Positions 1 through 8,722 of a DNA stretch of 14,005 nucleotides are shown in pieces. The DNA comes from Larix sibirica (Eukaryota; Streptophyta; Pinopsida; Pinales; Pinaceae), in the NCBI GenBank assembly GCA_004151065.3, contig NWUY0300009714.1:83457-97461 (forward strand). The letters are read 5' to 3'. Positions within the stretch are counted from its first letter, which is position 1, and each line of letters starts with the position of its first letter. Under the pieces are notes generated by a model that was not told where the DNA came from, ran no database searches, and saw only the letters and a list, made by a program, of their open reading frames with translations. The position numbers and the translations under genes are program-made.

Positions 1-153
1 ATCTGACACTATCTCTTGCTAGGCACATCCAAGGTATATGGACCATTTGACCATGTTGAAGGACCTTTGACCAATGATCTATGGGGAAGCCACAAATCTC
101 AACTTTGGAAAAGATGTTTCTCATATGATCATAAGCCACATATGATGAACATA

Positions 154-645
154 TTACCCCTTGCTAAAAAAAGGGGTAACACCCTGTACTAGCCTCTTCA
201 AGATAGGAAGTGATCCATAATGCAAGTGATGAAGGTGCATATTCCATAACTCACACAACTTGGTGTTGGAATACACCAAATCACCATGCTTCAACAAATA
301 TAACTGCAACTTGTAAAGACTTCCAGCACAAACCCCTGTTGCCAAAACTTGTATTTTTCTTTTAAAGTTGACCTCATCAACATCAAACTCAACCATACAA
401 TGGAGATTCATACATGATACTGAAACAATATTCTTCTTTAACCCATGAACCTACAAAACATTATTCAACTAAAGAACATCACCTGTGGGTGTCTAAAAGA
501 AGATAGAGCCAACTCCTCTCATAGGATAATTGGCATCATCATTGATTTCTATGCTCATGCCTCCCACTTGCTCCCGAATCTCGATGCATAAAGACCTATC
601 ATATGTCATGTGTCTCAAGTCTCTACTATCCACATACCAACCAAC
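154..645 (-). pseudogene. Ty1/copia Gag-Pol fragment: protease to gag-pre-integrase region
   Basis: Read on the minus strand, this stretch gives a WYVDS motif near 625-639, followed by HMTYDRS, a GVGSI segment, GLKKNIVSVSCM and then LCELWNMHLHHLHYGSL. In that order these match the aspartic protease active site region and the gag-pre-integrase domain that precedes integrase in plant Ty1/copia polyproteins. The domain order supports the call strongly. The copy is dead: the protease DSG triplet reads DSR, several stops interrupt the frame before codon ATG at 411, and the zinc-binding histidine/cysteine segment is degraded. The longest open part is 85 codons (411 down to 154). Below 154 the frame breaks at once and I cannot recognise the integrase core, which would have continued beyond the left edge. 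The Met at 411 is internal to the ancestral polyprotein and is not a true start. Confidence 0.85.
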
Positions 646-872
646 ACATTGAACATGGTGTTATAAGATAAGCAAGAGATAGGTGCCATATCTATCCTAA
701 AAAAATTCTACAATATGAAAAATAACTAACACTTCCAAGGGCCAAGGTGCTTATCTCAAGAAACCTAGGGTTTCTCACTCAATGGCCTGAACTAGGTCAA
801 GTACTTGTCCTAGGTAAAATCCATCTGAAATGCAAACCCTTTCTTACTCAAGAGTGATCTTAGCCAAGCAAT
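646..872 (-). mobile_element. Leader of the copia element with gag missing
   Basis: Only about 230 bp separate the primer-binding site from the protease motif. Ty1/copia elements normally have a leader and a gag region of roughly 250-300 codons here, including a CCHC zinc knuckle. I see no Gag similarity and no zinc knuckle in any frame, so most of gag appears to have been deleted. The remaining sequence is AT-rich with many stops. Confidence 0.55.
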
Positions 873-883
873 CTCTGATGCCA
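873..883 (-). other. Primer-binding site of the copia element (initiator tRNA-Met type)
   Basis: The minus strand reads TGGCATCAGAG here. Plant Ty1/copia elements are commonly primed by initiator tRNA-Met with TGGTATCAGAG, so one base differs, a T-to-C change. It follows directly on a CA dinucleotide that would be the last bases of the 5' LTR. Position, sequence and the downstream protease on the same strand agree with each other. Confidence 0.75.
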
Positions 884-1170
884 TGTGGAAAATTTGTAGA
901 GTTGGAATTTTAATGCAAAATAGAAAACTATACCTTCAACCTTAAAGGATTCTTGGATCTTGACCCTAGAATTTTCAAACTTAGGATTACTATAAATTAG
1001 AAAACAAAACAACAATGTAAAGAGTACAACAAACTCAATTCAAGCAACCCTAGATTTCCTAATGGTTCAAGGAGAAAATATATCAAACATAAGGATAAGT
1101 TTTAACCATTCCATGGCAACTTGTCAATAAATAACCATATTTAAATATTCTCTTTTAGAAAAACAAAAAC
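884..1170 (-). mobile_element. 5' LTR of the copia element (outer border not resolved)
   Basis: On the minus strand the sequence ends in TTTTCCACA directly before the primer-binding site, which fits an LTR ending in CA. The inner border at 884 is well supported. The outer border is a guess, because no clear TG start with a matching inverted end was found. An AT-rich TATA-like stretch lies near 1130-1145 on the minus strand and could be the promoter of such an LTR. The second LTR lies outside the window or is lost. Confidence 0.45.
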
Positions 1171-1479
1171 AATAGTGTAACATTAGCATGATAATACTTC
1201 CCATGTTGCAGGGCTTAGCAAAAGATTTTTGATGAGTATTGTGTGCCTTGATATGAGTTTAAATTTAAAAGTTATTTCCCTAGGAAGTTAACATGTCATT
1301 CTTACTGTTTAACTTAAATTATAATACAATAAGTAATAGCCTTGCCACTTACCAATAGTGGTAGTGAAGTAATTGATAAGTCACTAGTTTAGTAAGTCAC
1401 CCTAATGAGAATGTGTGACATGCAACATTGAAAATGGACACACAACTCTAAATGGTATGCATAACACTTTTGACACCTT
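1171..1479. other. AT-rich sequence without recognisable genes
   Basis: This stretch lies between the copia LTR and the CACTA-like end. All frames are short and full of stops. It may contain the rest of the LTR or the inner part of the CACTA element, but nothing in the sequence decides between them. Confidence 0.5.
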
Positions 1480-1902
1480 TTTTTGCATCCTAATTTGTAT
1501 ATCCTGGGATTCTAATTGTCAAGACATGAAGCAAAATTGAGATGTAAGGCAAAATTGGGACACAAAATGGTATTCAAATGAGGATTTTATGTAAACTTAT
1601 AGACACAAAAGAAGACTTTAGGTTTCTTTGGGACACAAATGGGTGCAAAATAGGATGCAAGAAGGGACTCAACCTTTACATATGATGCAAAACAAGGCAT
1701 GTTTGATGTGAGAACTTGGAACTAAGATACAAGAGGAGGTACATGATAAGATGCAATGATACAAAAAGGAGGTAAATTAGATGTAAATAATATGCCACCA
1801 ATGGCATCCCTCTTTGTGTCCTAAATACTCGATAAAAAAGGAAAAAGACTACAATGAATTGGGAGACAAAATGAGACACTGCAACCTTGTTTTGTAGTAG
1901 TG
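1480..1902 (-). mobile_element. CACTA-type DNA transposon end with subterminal repeats
   Basis: The minus strand begins at 1902 with CACTACTACAAAA, a classic terminus of plant CACTA (En/Spm) transposons. The next 400 bases inward carry many short degenerate copies of TTTTGTGTCCC and TTTTGCATCC, for example near 1555, 1630, 1650, 1683 and 1865 on the minus strand, with an inverted copy (TTTGTGTCC on the plus strand) near 1811. Arrays of short direct and inverted subterminal motifs, where the transposase binds, are typical of this family. No transposase coding and no matching second terminus were found, so this is either one end of a larger element or a truncated copy. Flanking bases TTA at 1903-1905 would be one side of the expected 3 bp target duplication. 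Confidence 0.55.
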
Positions 1903-1909
1903 TTAACAC

Positions 1910-2011
1910 GAGGACCATAGAGGTTATACGATTATTGCCATGAGGACCACATGGGCTATAAGGGTTATTGGCATGAGGACACTATGGGTCATTAGGAGGA
2001 TTTATTAGCAC
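1910..2011. repeat. Three-copy degenerate tandem repeat, unit 32-37 bp
   Basis: Units start at 1910, 1942 and 1975, each with GAGGAC followed by an ATGGG or ATAGAGG core and a TTATTGGCAT-like end. A fourth, strongly decayed start follows at 2012. The unit lengths are 32, 33 and 37 bases. The array starts eight bases after the CACTA-like terminus. Confidence 0.7.
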
Positions 2012-2087
2012 GTTGACCATAAAATTTATACAAACAAGGACGTCTCATACATTGGTTTGGTGTCTAGCTAGGTCGTGACCTTAAAAA

Positions 2088-2292
2088 TAGATTATTATTA
2101 TTATATTATTATTATCATTATGTAAATTTATTTAAGAGGTTGTAGTATCTAAAGAGAAAGATTTATTTAAGTGTCTCATTTCCTTATAATTTAAAATTAT
2201 AAAGGATTATATTATGATGATGAAGATGATGATGATGATGATGAATATCCACTAAGACNTTATTATAATAATTATTATTATTATTATTAATA
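2088..2292. repeat. Microsatellite cluster: (ATT)n, (GAT)n and (ATT)n, with one unknown base
   Basis: ATT-type runs lie at about 2089-2119 and 2260-2292, and a GAT/ATG-type run at about 2214-2245. The single undetermined base at 2259 sits between two of them and probably reflects sequencing trouble in the repeat. Confidence 0.9.
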
Positions 2293-2770
2293 AATTAACT
2301 TATAATAATTTTTTTGCAGTGAGGACAATGTTTTTCTAATGTGTGTGAAGATTTAAATCTCAACTCTACATCATCACAATAAACTCACTCTAATGTGAGG
2401 ATTATCAAAATCTAACTCATACGAATGATAAAGTCTCTAGTACCAATGAGATTTTATCATGATTTATTATCACTATGATGCGCCATCTTAACGACTAAAC
2501 TATAGCTCGATCAACTAAATATTTGATAACTTATTAGCTATGATAAATTCAACCAAATTTACCTCAATATCTATGTTTATTCCAAGGTTTTGTATTAATT
2601 GATGGCGCAATTTTCATATTATAATTTCGACTTGAATATCGTTAGGAACTTTGTGTTAGTGTGCCGTTATGTGCTTTCTACAACCCAGTATGGGGGGGAT
2701 GTGTAATTACTTTGGTGCTCAACCTAAAAAAATACGTTGTCGACTCTAATTAAAATTTAAAACGAAAGAG
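2293..2770. other. AT-rich non-coding stretch
   Basis: No reading frame of interest and no recognised element were found. A run of seven G followed by ATGTGTAATTAC (near 2692) looks superficially like a polypurine tract next to an LTR start, but nothing around it supports that reading. Confidence 0.5.
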
Positions 2771-2771
2771 A

Positions 2772-2793
2772 AACACACACACACACACACATA
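2772..2793. repeat. (CA)n microsatellite
   Basis: A run of about ten CA units that turns into ATATA at its right end. Confidence 0.9.
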
Positions 2794-2803
2794 TAGTTTT
2801 AGA

Positions 2804-2851
2804 GTGCAAATATTTGAGGAAATGTTTGCACCTCGAGGGATTTGATCCCTC
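2804..2851. repeat. Two adjacent inverted repeats (hairpins)
   Basis: The first arm pair is GTGCAAATATTT and AAATGTTTGCAC around a 4-base loop (2804-2831), with one G-T type mismatch. Three bases later comes GAGGGAT, TTG, ATCCCTC (2835-2851), a perfect 7 bp stem with a 3-base loop. I do not know whether they belong to an element. Confidence 0.7.
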
Positions 2852-2859
2852 TTTGTTCA

Positions 2860-3585
2860 TGATAAATCCAAAGTTAAGATGGATCTTGTATCATCAATAG
2901 TGTAGTATTATTGGTTAACCTAGATCTTTGTGAGAATGGATTATATACTAATTTGGTGATTGGGTTGAAGGGACAACCCACTAAGGATGATTTAAGTCAT
3001 ATGGAATTATGGTATAGAAAACCAAAGACCGTAAAAAGACATCATGGTGCATAATGAGTCTTTGTTAAAAAAAACAAATATGTTTATAGGCAATGTTAGA
3101 ACTTGGACTTATAATAGATGCAGAATTGTGGAACCTATGAAAGTTGAGGGCCTTCCTAAACAACTTCTTACAAAACGTAGTTAGAATGTGTGTATAACAT
3201 AAAATTTGTAATGGAGATAAGACAATATCTTGAATGATGTGTGTGAAATCCCTCTATCGGTGATGCACTTTTTGCAATTGGGAATTTATGGATATTGGGG
3301 GCTAAAAGATGTCAACATGTGCCTTAAAGACCGTAATATTAAATTCCCATGATTGTTGATCTATGTAAGGTGGTCTCGAGATTGTTGATATATGGAAGGT
3401 GGAGGTCTATGAAAAGTTGTTTGTGAAGACACATTCTTATTGCTGAATATTCAATCTTACAACATAGTTGGTTTATAAACCTCACTTTAGTAGGGGAAAT
3501 GGGCCAACTAAATCTTAAAACTTTGCAGCACCATGCTATGCATTTTTTAAATATACTTTTTATGACTTGTTGTAGACATTAAAAG
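2860..3585. other. Unassigned sequence upstream of the plus-strand RNase H fragment
   Basis: If the RNase H fragment that follows came from a LINE-type element, its reverse transcriptase would have been encoded here. I cannot recognise the expected motifs in any plus-strand frame. The stretch is rich in stops and is either very decayed or unrelated. Confidence 0.4.
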
Positions 3586-3884
3586 TTGGATTTCAATGGG
3601 GCCCCATCAAAAGTGTATTGTTTAGGTGAGATTATCTATAACAAGATTGGTGAGTCTATACCTCACTATGCATGTAAAATAGGCATCTTAACTAACAATG
3701 AAATGAAGAACTTGGCCCTATATGCATGATTGGAGATTACTTGGGATATGTGCATTAAATTCAAGGTCATTAATGGAGACTCTCAACTCATCATTAATAT
3801 TACCAGGATTGTTAGTTAGCATAGGGACATAATAGAAACCAATGTACAATTACATTTAATTAATGCCACTCAAAACATCCTCTA
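3586..3884 (+). pseudogene. Decayed RNase H domain of a retroelement (RVT_3/RNase H type)
   Basis: One plus-strand frame from about 3595 reads NGAPSK, then LGEIIYNKIGESIPHYACK, IGILTNNEMKNLAL and VINGDSQLIIN. These line up in order with the plant RNase H-like domain found in LINEs and related retroelements: a DGASKGNPG start, a GVI strand with a following turn, TNNxAExxAL and the GDSxLIIN strand. Two in-frame stops, near 3728 and 3814, interrupt about 95 codons. The first catalytic Asp reads Asn and the Glu of TNNxAE is lost, while the GDS Asp is kept, so the enzyme would be inactive. The reverse transcriptase part is not visible upstream. The family match rests on motif order seen by eye. 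Confidence 0.7.
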
Positions 3885-4136
3885 ATGACTTGAAGCCATT
3901 GATCACTTCTAATTACTCTACATTTATTGCATTCTCAACAAGAAATTGCCTTTGTAGTAATTTAGTATTTACTCTACTTTGTTCCATTAAGGATTTACAA
4001 AATGAGGGTAAATGATTCATTGCAACATTCAGTACTTCATTCTATTCTTTGGATGGCATGGGGATATAGGAGGTTCAACTAATGCCAAGGGATCTCAACC
4101 ATCATTTCTCCCTTCACGAGGCTTCACCACATGAAA
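3885..4136. other. Unassigned AT-rich sequence
   Basis: Nothing recognisable was seen. It may be the 3' part of the RNase H-bearing element. Confidence 0.4.
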
Positions 4137-4461
4137 TATTTCCAACAAGATGTGTGATATTATTCTCTAATGTGATATTATTCTCTAAGGGTGGACACGA
4201 AATCACATCAATGCACCCATGTAGTGAACTTTGACACAATTAGTGCTACTTCTAGACTTTTCTAACCACTCAAAGATAAGGTCAATTTCATGGTGAGATG
4301 TAATAATACTCCGATGAACTAGACTAAGTGAGATGCAACAAGACCTTACTCATGACACATGGCCCTCCACTCCAATACAAGAAACATTATTTCAAATGCT
4401 TTGATTTTTGAGCAACTTTATCCATTCTATAATATGATGCTAATACTCAAACCTGTTGTTA
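4137..4461. repeat. Dispersed repeat, copy 1
   Basis: This segment and 6412-6701 share a colinear series of matching blocks in direct orientation: TTTCCAACAAGA, GAATCACAT-like, GCAATTTC/TCAATTTC, GAGATGCAA then GACCTTACTCAT, CCACTCCAA, TTTCAAATGC, GCAACTTTATCCA and a final TGTTGTTA. Similarity is moderate with many small gaps, so the copies are old. This copy is longer, partly because of an 18 bp tandem duplication at 4153-4188. The element type is unknown; no long coding frame is shared. Confidence 0.75.
4153..4188. repeat. 18 bp perfect tandem duplication
   Basis: TGTGATATTATTCTCTAA occurs twice head to tail, identical in both copies. It is absent from the related repeat copy at 6412-6701, so it arose after the copies separated. 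Confidence 0.95.
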
Positions 4462-5935
4462 TATTTTTTTATAAAAAAAAAATATTTATATTTTGTGTTA
4501 AAGATGGATGCAACAAAGTTGAACAACTAAATAATACAAAAAAGAAGGAGCTTGCAACATTACAGAATTAGACCTGCTCCTGGAAAAATAAAGTAATTTA
4601 ACCTATACATCTTAGTTCTTGCCCCTCCACTTTAGAATGTGGTTATGCTAGTAGTGTAGTATTTGAAAAAAACACCTAACAACAAAATACTTTTACAAAA
4701 CATAGACTATAAGAGATTTGTTTAAAAACATGATGGATTATGACCTCATCATGATTTTGATTTGGGGGGTTTGGTCCTTGTTTGTAAGCCCCATAGCTTC
4801 CCGAGGTTGATTGACTATGTCCTCTTCTTTGTGCACTAGGAAGGAGCCTGTTGAACCTTGCTTGAGCTTTAATACCATATTACTCAACCTGGCACACTCG
4901 TTCTCCAATTCCTATATTTGTTTTCACTATTGCAACTTAATGTTCATAATGATAACATTCTGAAGGATTGTTAGTGTTCCAAGTCATGGGTCTTGGAAGT
5001 AAGGATGAGGATGGAAGTGCTCTTGCCTTTAATCATGTCTTCTTTCCTCCTCACCACTCTCCCAATTTCATGAAAATCTCGTTGATAAACCAGGGGTTGG
5101 CTATGGTCCATGTCCTTGAGATTCTATAGGCCCTAATGAGCCTTGAAGGCCGATAAATCTACCTATATCAAACAATTGACCCAAATGCTACCTTGTGAGG
5201 AAGGAAAAGAGTGGGGTTGCCTCTACAATAATGGTTATAGGGGCTCTCGGTCTCAAGATGAATGTTAACAACCCATAACACAACACATGAGCTATGACTA
5301 AGTGCATTGATCCCACTAGCTTATGATTTACTATTCTTACAACTTTGACATACAATGTGTTTCTGACAAATTTGAATAGGGATGAACATGTAGTTATTAC
5401 GTTTTTGCTTCCTTATTGACTTGGAGTAGAAAAGCAAAGTTGAATGTGAACCATTGTTGGCTTCCTCATTGAAGTCACATGAGTCCTCTACCGTTGGTAA
5501 ACCATGGATGGCCAAAGGTCCTAGATGTCCAAAATCATAGGCTAAACTGAAATTAATTGTGTGTTGAATGAAAATCCTATTGCTCTATCTTGCCTTATTG
5601 TGTTTATATATTTTCTTTGAGATCGTGAATGCCCTAAAGAAAATAACTAGAGGGGTTTGACCACTGAATTAGAGCCAATGTTGAGCTCCAATCCCATAAT
5701 CACTAGTGGAATTAAAACCCATATCTTCATAAGCCAAAAGGCTAAGCATTTGAAGCATGTGTGAGGAGGGGATGCTTCTAAATGTGTTGTCCCTCCTCGC
5801 TTGGTGTGAACAAATTGCGATGAGATGTGGATTTTCCAATGTTACAATTGCATGCATAAGGATTAATGGATTATGGCATGCAGATAGAAATGCAACCACC
5901 ATGTCTTGCATATAATCCCCCCCATGTAACCTTAT
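4462..5935. other. Unassigned region, probably transposon-derived
   Basis: About 1.5 kb without a convincing gene. It lies downstream of the minus-strand RNase H fragment and may be the 3' part of that element. Two open stretches on the minus strand (5669-5989 and 5321-5515) have no recognisable domain beyond the RNase H tail at the right end. The short plus-strand frame at 4359-4571 overlaps a homopolymer-rich segment and looks accidental. A poly-A/poly-T rich spot lies at 4465-4495. Confidence 0.5.
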
Positions 5936-6298
5936 GGCCACGTTTTCCATTTGGTTTGCCTTAGATTTTAAGGCTCTTAATATGTGCAAAAACCAAACAT
6001 ATTTGAGGAGTCATTCTTTTTTTATTTGCTTGACGATATGTGCTATGGAGTTGTCTTCAGGAAAAGAGTCGTTGTGGAGATTTAAAATGATAATGGTGGA
6101 CTCTCCAAAGACCAAACGGTTCCTTATGCTCAATGAGGAGTCAATCTTGATCCATTGGAGGAGAGTGTAAGCCTTTGCTTGATTATTTTATGCCCTCCCT
6201 AGACCCCACGAGTATTTGATTAATTGATTTCCTCTGAGATCAATGAGGATCCCACTTGCACCTACCACCCCTTCAAACCTATCATTATTACAACCCAC
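5936..6298 (-). pseudogene. Decayed RNase H domain of a second retroelement
   Basis: A single minus-strand frame of about 121 codons runs from 6298 to 5936 with only two stops, TAA near 6192 and TGA near 6025. It reads GASGILIDLRGNQLIKYSWGL, NNQAKAYTLLQWIKI, LVFGESTIIILNL, a SFPEDN segment and FLHILRALKSKANQMEN. This follows the order of the plant retroelement RNase H-like domain: GGVI strand, YSWGLG, TNNxAEAYALLxG, GDSxIII and FFHVLRExNxxADxxAN. Key acidic residues are changed (GDS to GES, AE to AK), so it is inactive. It is on the opposite strand from the RNase H fragment at 3586-3884 and differs from it clearly, so it comes from another element or subfamily. The last part of the frame stays open to 5669 but shows no further domain. 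Confidence 0.75.
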
Positions 6299-6319
6299 CA
6301 CAATGTGTTGTTAAGGCAT

Positions 6320-6343
6320 AAATTTAACTAAGTAAATAAATTT
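6320..6343. repeat. Short direct repeat, left copy (partner at 6731)
   Basis: AAATTTAACTAAGTAAATAAA is repeated at 6731 with one base changed, and the bases just before both copies are also similar. The pair flanks the dispersed repeat copy at 6412-6701. A low-complexity origin is possible. Confidence 0.6.
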
Positions 6344-6378
6344 AAAACCATGAAATAAACCTCCTTATTTTTTTTTTC

Positions 6379-6401
6379 GTTGAAGTGGGGTCAATTTATG
6401 G
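6379..6401. repeat. 23 bp dispersed motif, copy 1 (partner at 7709)
   Basis: The motif ends in GTCAATTTATGG and recurs at 7709-7731 with two changes in 23 bases. Both copies follow AT-rich low-complexity sequence, which suggests a shared element border or a shared ancestral repeat. Confidence 0.6.
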
Positions 6402-6411
6402 TGAGTTAGAG

Positions 6412-6701
6412 ATTTCCAACAAGACATGGGATCTTATCATAAGGACAAACAATGAATCACATTGTGCAACCAAATAGTAAACTTTAATATACTTGGTCCC
6501 AACCACTTGATGACAAAGGCAATTTCTTGTTGAGGATGCAACAATACTGTGATGACTCAAACTCCATGAGATGCAATGAGACCTTACTCATAATACATGG
6601 TTGTCCACTCCAAAATTGGAAACCTTGTTTCAAATGCCATGAATCTCAAGCAACTTTATCCAATTATTTATATGCTTCTAAAATACTAAAACATGTTGTT
6701 A
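6412..6701. repeat. Dispersed repeat, copy 2
   Basis: This is the partner of 4137-4461 in the same orientation, without the 18 bp duplication. The two copies are about 2.3 kb apart and enclose the minus-strand RNase H fragment. They are too diverged and lack TG/CA ends, so I do not call them an LTR pair. Confidence 0.75.
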
Positions 6702-6730
6702 CAACACACTATACTATGGTGTTCAAGTGA

Positions 6731-6759
6731 AAATTTAACTAAATAAATAAATTAATAAA

Positions 6760-6790
<31 letters not shown>

Positions 6791-6792
6791 NN
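6731..6792. repeat. AT-rich direct repeat followed by a (CATATA)n microsatellite and two unknown bases
   Basis: The right copy of the short direct repeat (6731-6754) is followed by five CATATA-type units up to 6790. The two undetermined bases at 6791-6792 mark an assembly or sequencing break in the repeat, so its true length is unknown. Confidence 0.85.
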
Positions 6793-7415
6793 ATTTTGTT
6801 TAAACTTAAGCATACAAATTCTATTTTATTGATAATAAAGTTGCAAATACTTTGTAATTGTTATCATTCCACCATTTTATTGAAAATACACCAAAAATTA
6901 TTGTGATTAGATTTTAGTTAATCATGCTACTTATTCGAAATATATTTGAAGTACACATTCTTTTTTCGTAACATTTTCAATTTGTATGGGATACCGATTG
7001 TTAATTTTATGATATTTTAATCACAATATAAATCTATAAATTTGATAATTTTTTGTATGGTTTGGAATGATGAAGATGTTGTGTGGATCCAATATGGAAC
7101 TTTGTTATTTTTGTAGCAAGGCTGTTTTATATTGCAACTTGAAATTTTGAAATTTAAAAGTGTCAAATTTGCAATGCTCAATCAGACTTTGTTATTCATC
7201 TACTAGGGTTCTTATACTAAACTTGATATTTGGAATTGTCAAATTTGCAATTCCTAATCAAATAAGCAGTCAAATCTAAGTCACCAATTTTTTTAGTTGT
7301 GAACAATGCAAAATGAACAAGAGCCATGAGGTTGTGATGTCTTTACCTCTTGCGCCTTGATAAATAGATATATTGTAAATAGATACGCTACTATACCGGT
7401 ATCAATGTCCTTATT
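6793..7415. other. AT-rich sequence with a weak 76 bp duplication
   Basis: No gene is visible. TGTCAAATTTGCAAT occurs at 7161 and 7237 with partly similar upstream sequence, an old tandem duplication of about 76 bp. A small TAAATAGATA repeat lies near 7362-7384. Confidence 0.5.
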
Positions 7416-7530
7416 ACATTCTTGATATAAAGCATATTTAAGTAAATTTTTTTACAAGTCATAGTTACATTTACATTCTTGATATAAAGCATATTTAAGT
7501 AATTTTTTTTTACAAATCATAGTTACATTT
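7416..7530. repeat. 57 bp tandem duplication
   Basis: Two head-to-tail copies start at 7416 and 7473, each beginning ACATTCTTGATATAAAGC and ending in a T-run, ACAA(G/A)TCATAGTTACATTT. The copies differ at only a few positions, so this is fairly young. Confidence 0.9.
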
Positions 7531-7653
7531 GATTGAAAGGCATTTTGAACATGACACTTTACCTTTAAGAATACTCCAATAATCCAGCAATCCCACCCCT
7601 TTCCAAAAATGATATATGTTATATTAACAATAAAAAAAATTCTAGTTATTATT

Positions 7654-7708
7654 TAAATAAATAAATAAATAAATAAAATATACATATACATATATATATA
7701 TATATATG
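7654..7708. repeat. (AAAT)n then (TA)n microsatellite
   Basis: About six AAAT units run into ATACATATACA and a pure TA run. It is similar in make-up to the run at 6733-6790. Confidence 0.9.
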
Positions 7709-7731
7709 GTTGGAGTGAGGTCAATTTATGG
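7709..7731. repeat. 23 bp dispersed motif, copy 2
   Basis: This is the partner of 6379-6401 with two base differences, directly after the TA microsatellite. Confidence 0.6.
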
Positions 7732-7889
7732 GCAAATATCGAATTGAGGGTTTTCAAATAATCGAGAAAGGATGGTAGCATCAAAACCCTAGGAATCAAA
7801 CTTAGGCAAATTAGAAGAAAACCCGACCAATTTTCCTAACCAAGAAAAAAAAAGAAACTCTCATGAATACTCTATTTTTTTCATAAAAC

Positions 7890-8030
7890 AATATGTAGAA
7901 GGAGACAAACATATTTTTTTCCAAAAAAAGTAGATCACAAAAGTATCTAGCTTTGGGACTTGATCTTGAGACCTCCTTCTAGTAATTCACAACACTCAAC
8001 AACATAAGATAGCCCACTAGGTTAAGGAGA
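7890..8030 (-). mobile_element. tRNA-derived SINE candidate with Pol III A and B boxes
   Basis: On the minus strand TAACCTAGTGGG (8013-8024) matches the A-box consensus TRGCNNAGYNGG at all but one position. GATCAAGTCC (7956-7965) fits the B box GWTCRANNC. They are in the right order, about 47 bases apart, and the B box sits in GGAGGTCTCAAGATCAAGTCCC-like tRNA T-arm context. The downstream part is T-rich and ends in A/T runs. The spacing is somewhat long for a tRNA but normal for SINEs. Exact ends and a target-site duplication were not found, so this remains a candidate. Confidence 0.4.
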
Positions 8031-8527
8031 TGATAATCTATAAATGAAGAATTAACAATCAAAACACCATCTATCTTATTGTAATCAAGTCCCAATAAAC
8101 TTTGAATGTGCAAAAATCAAAACATGTTTAACATCTACAATTAGCAAAAATTCTTTAACCTTGGATTGAAAACATACATAATCCATACACAATCTTTATA
8201 GTGTAGATAAAATAATACTAAAACTCTTAAATACAAAGTAGAATGCAATATCTAAAGAGAGAATGCAAAGCATCACTAAGAAGCATTTCTCTCCGATCAA
8301 TGACATCCTAAAATACATCCTTAAATACAAATGATCATTTTTGTTAAACTTGTTTCCAACAACATTTTAATTATCTTTTATACACTTTATCCCTCTTCAG
8401 ATTTGCATCATAACCTTCTAGAAAATGCATATTCTTAACTGTTTAAACCAACTCAAGCTATACCATTAACCCTCGATTAAACCCTATGTTACCTAAATAC
8501 ATATACCGGACTATGCATTAAAATTGA
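8031..8527. other. AT-rich sequence upstream of the gene-like region
   Basis: No coding sequence or known element is visible. If the following gene start is real, its promoter would lie here or just inside the next feature. No TATA box is clear enough to call. Confidence 0.45.
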
Positions 8528-8722
8528 ATGAAGCCCAACAGTAGTATTATTAAGAACCCTGGCTTTCGTTTCTACTTCGAAGACTTTCATAGTTTTCACC
8601 GACTGGCAAAGCTCTTTACTGCATTGTCTCTATACGCGGAGCGGAGGAATTATTTTATTTTATTATTAACCTTGTATTGTCGAGGATCATTTGCTGGGAC
8701 AGCGAGAGCATTAACCATCTCC

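Noticed and set aside
1676-1918. 80-codon minus-strand open frame with a hydrophobic, membrane-like product
   Set aside because: It lies within the CACTA-like subterminal repeats, and its hydrophobicity comes from repeated TTTGT motifs. It has no gene context.
1910-2011. CRISPR-like array
   Set aside because: Unit length varies, there are no constant repeats with unique spacers, and the context is a plant nuclear genome. It is an ordinary degenerate minisatellite.
2685-2705. Polypurine tract and LTR start at the run of seven G
   Set aside because: There is no matching LTR, no coding region of a retroelement beside it, and no second copy of the supposed LTR start.
4359-4571. 70-codon plus-strand open frame
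   Set aside because: It crosses a dispersed repeat and a long A/T homopolymer stretch, and lysine/phenylalanine runs follow from base composition. No domain is visible.
4137-6701. LTR pair of a compact retrotransposon
   Set aside because: The two repeats are strongly diverged, have no TG/CA ends, and no primer-binding site or polypurine tract was seen at their inner borders.
8013-8024. True tRNA gene around the A and B boxes
   Set aside because: The box spacing is too long and no cloverleaf with an acceptor stem can be formed by eye; a SINE remnant is the better fit.
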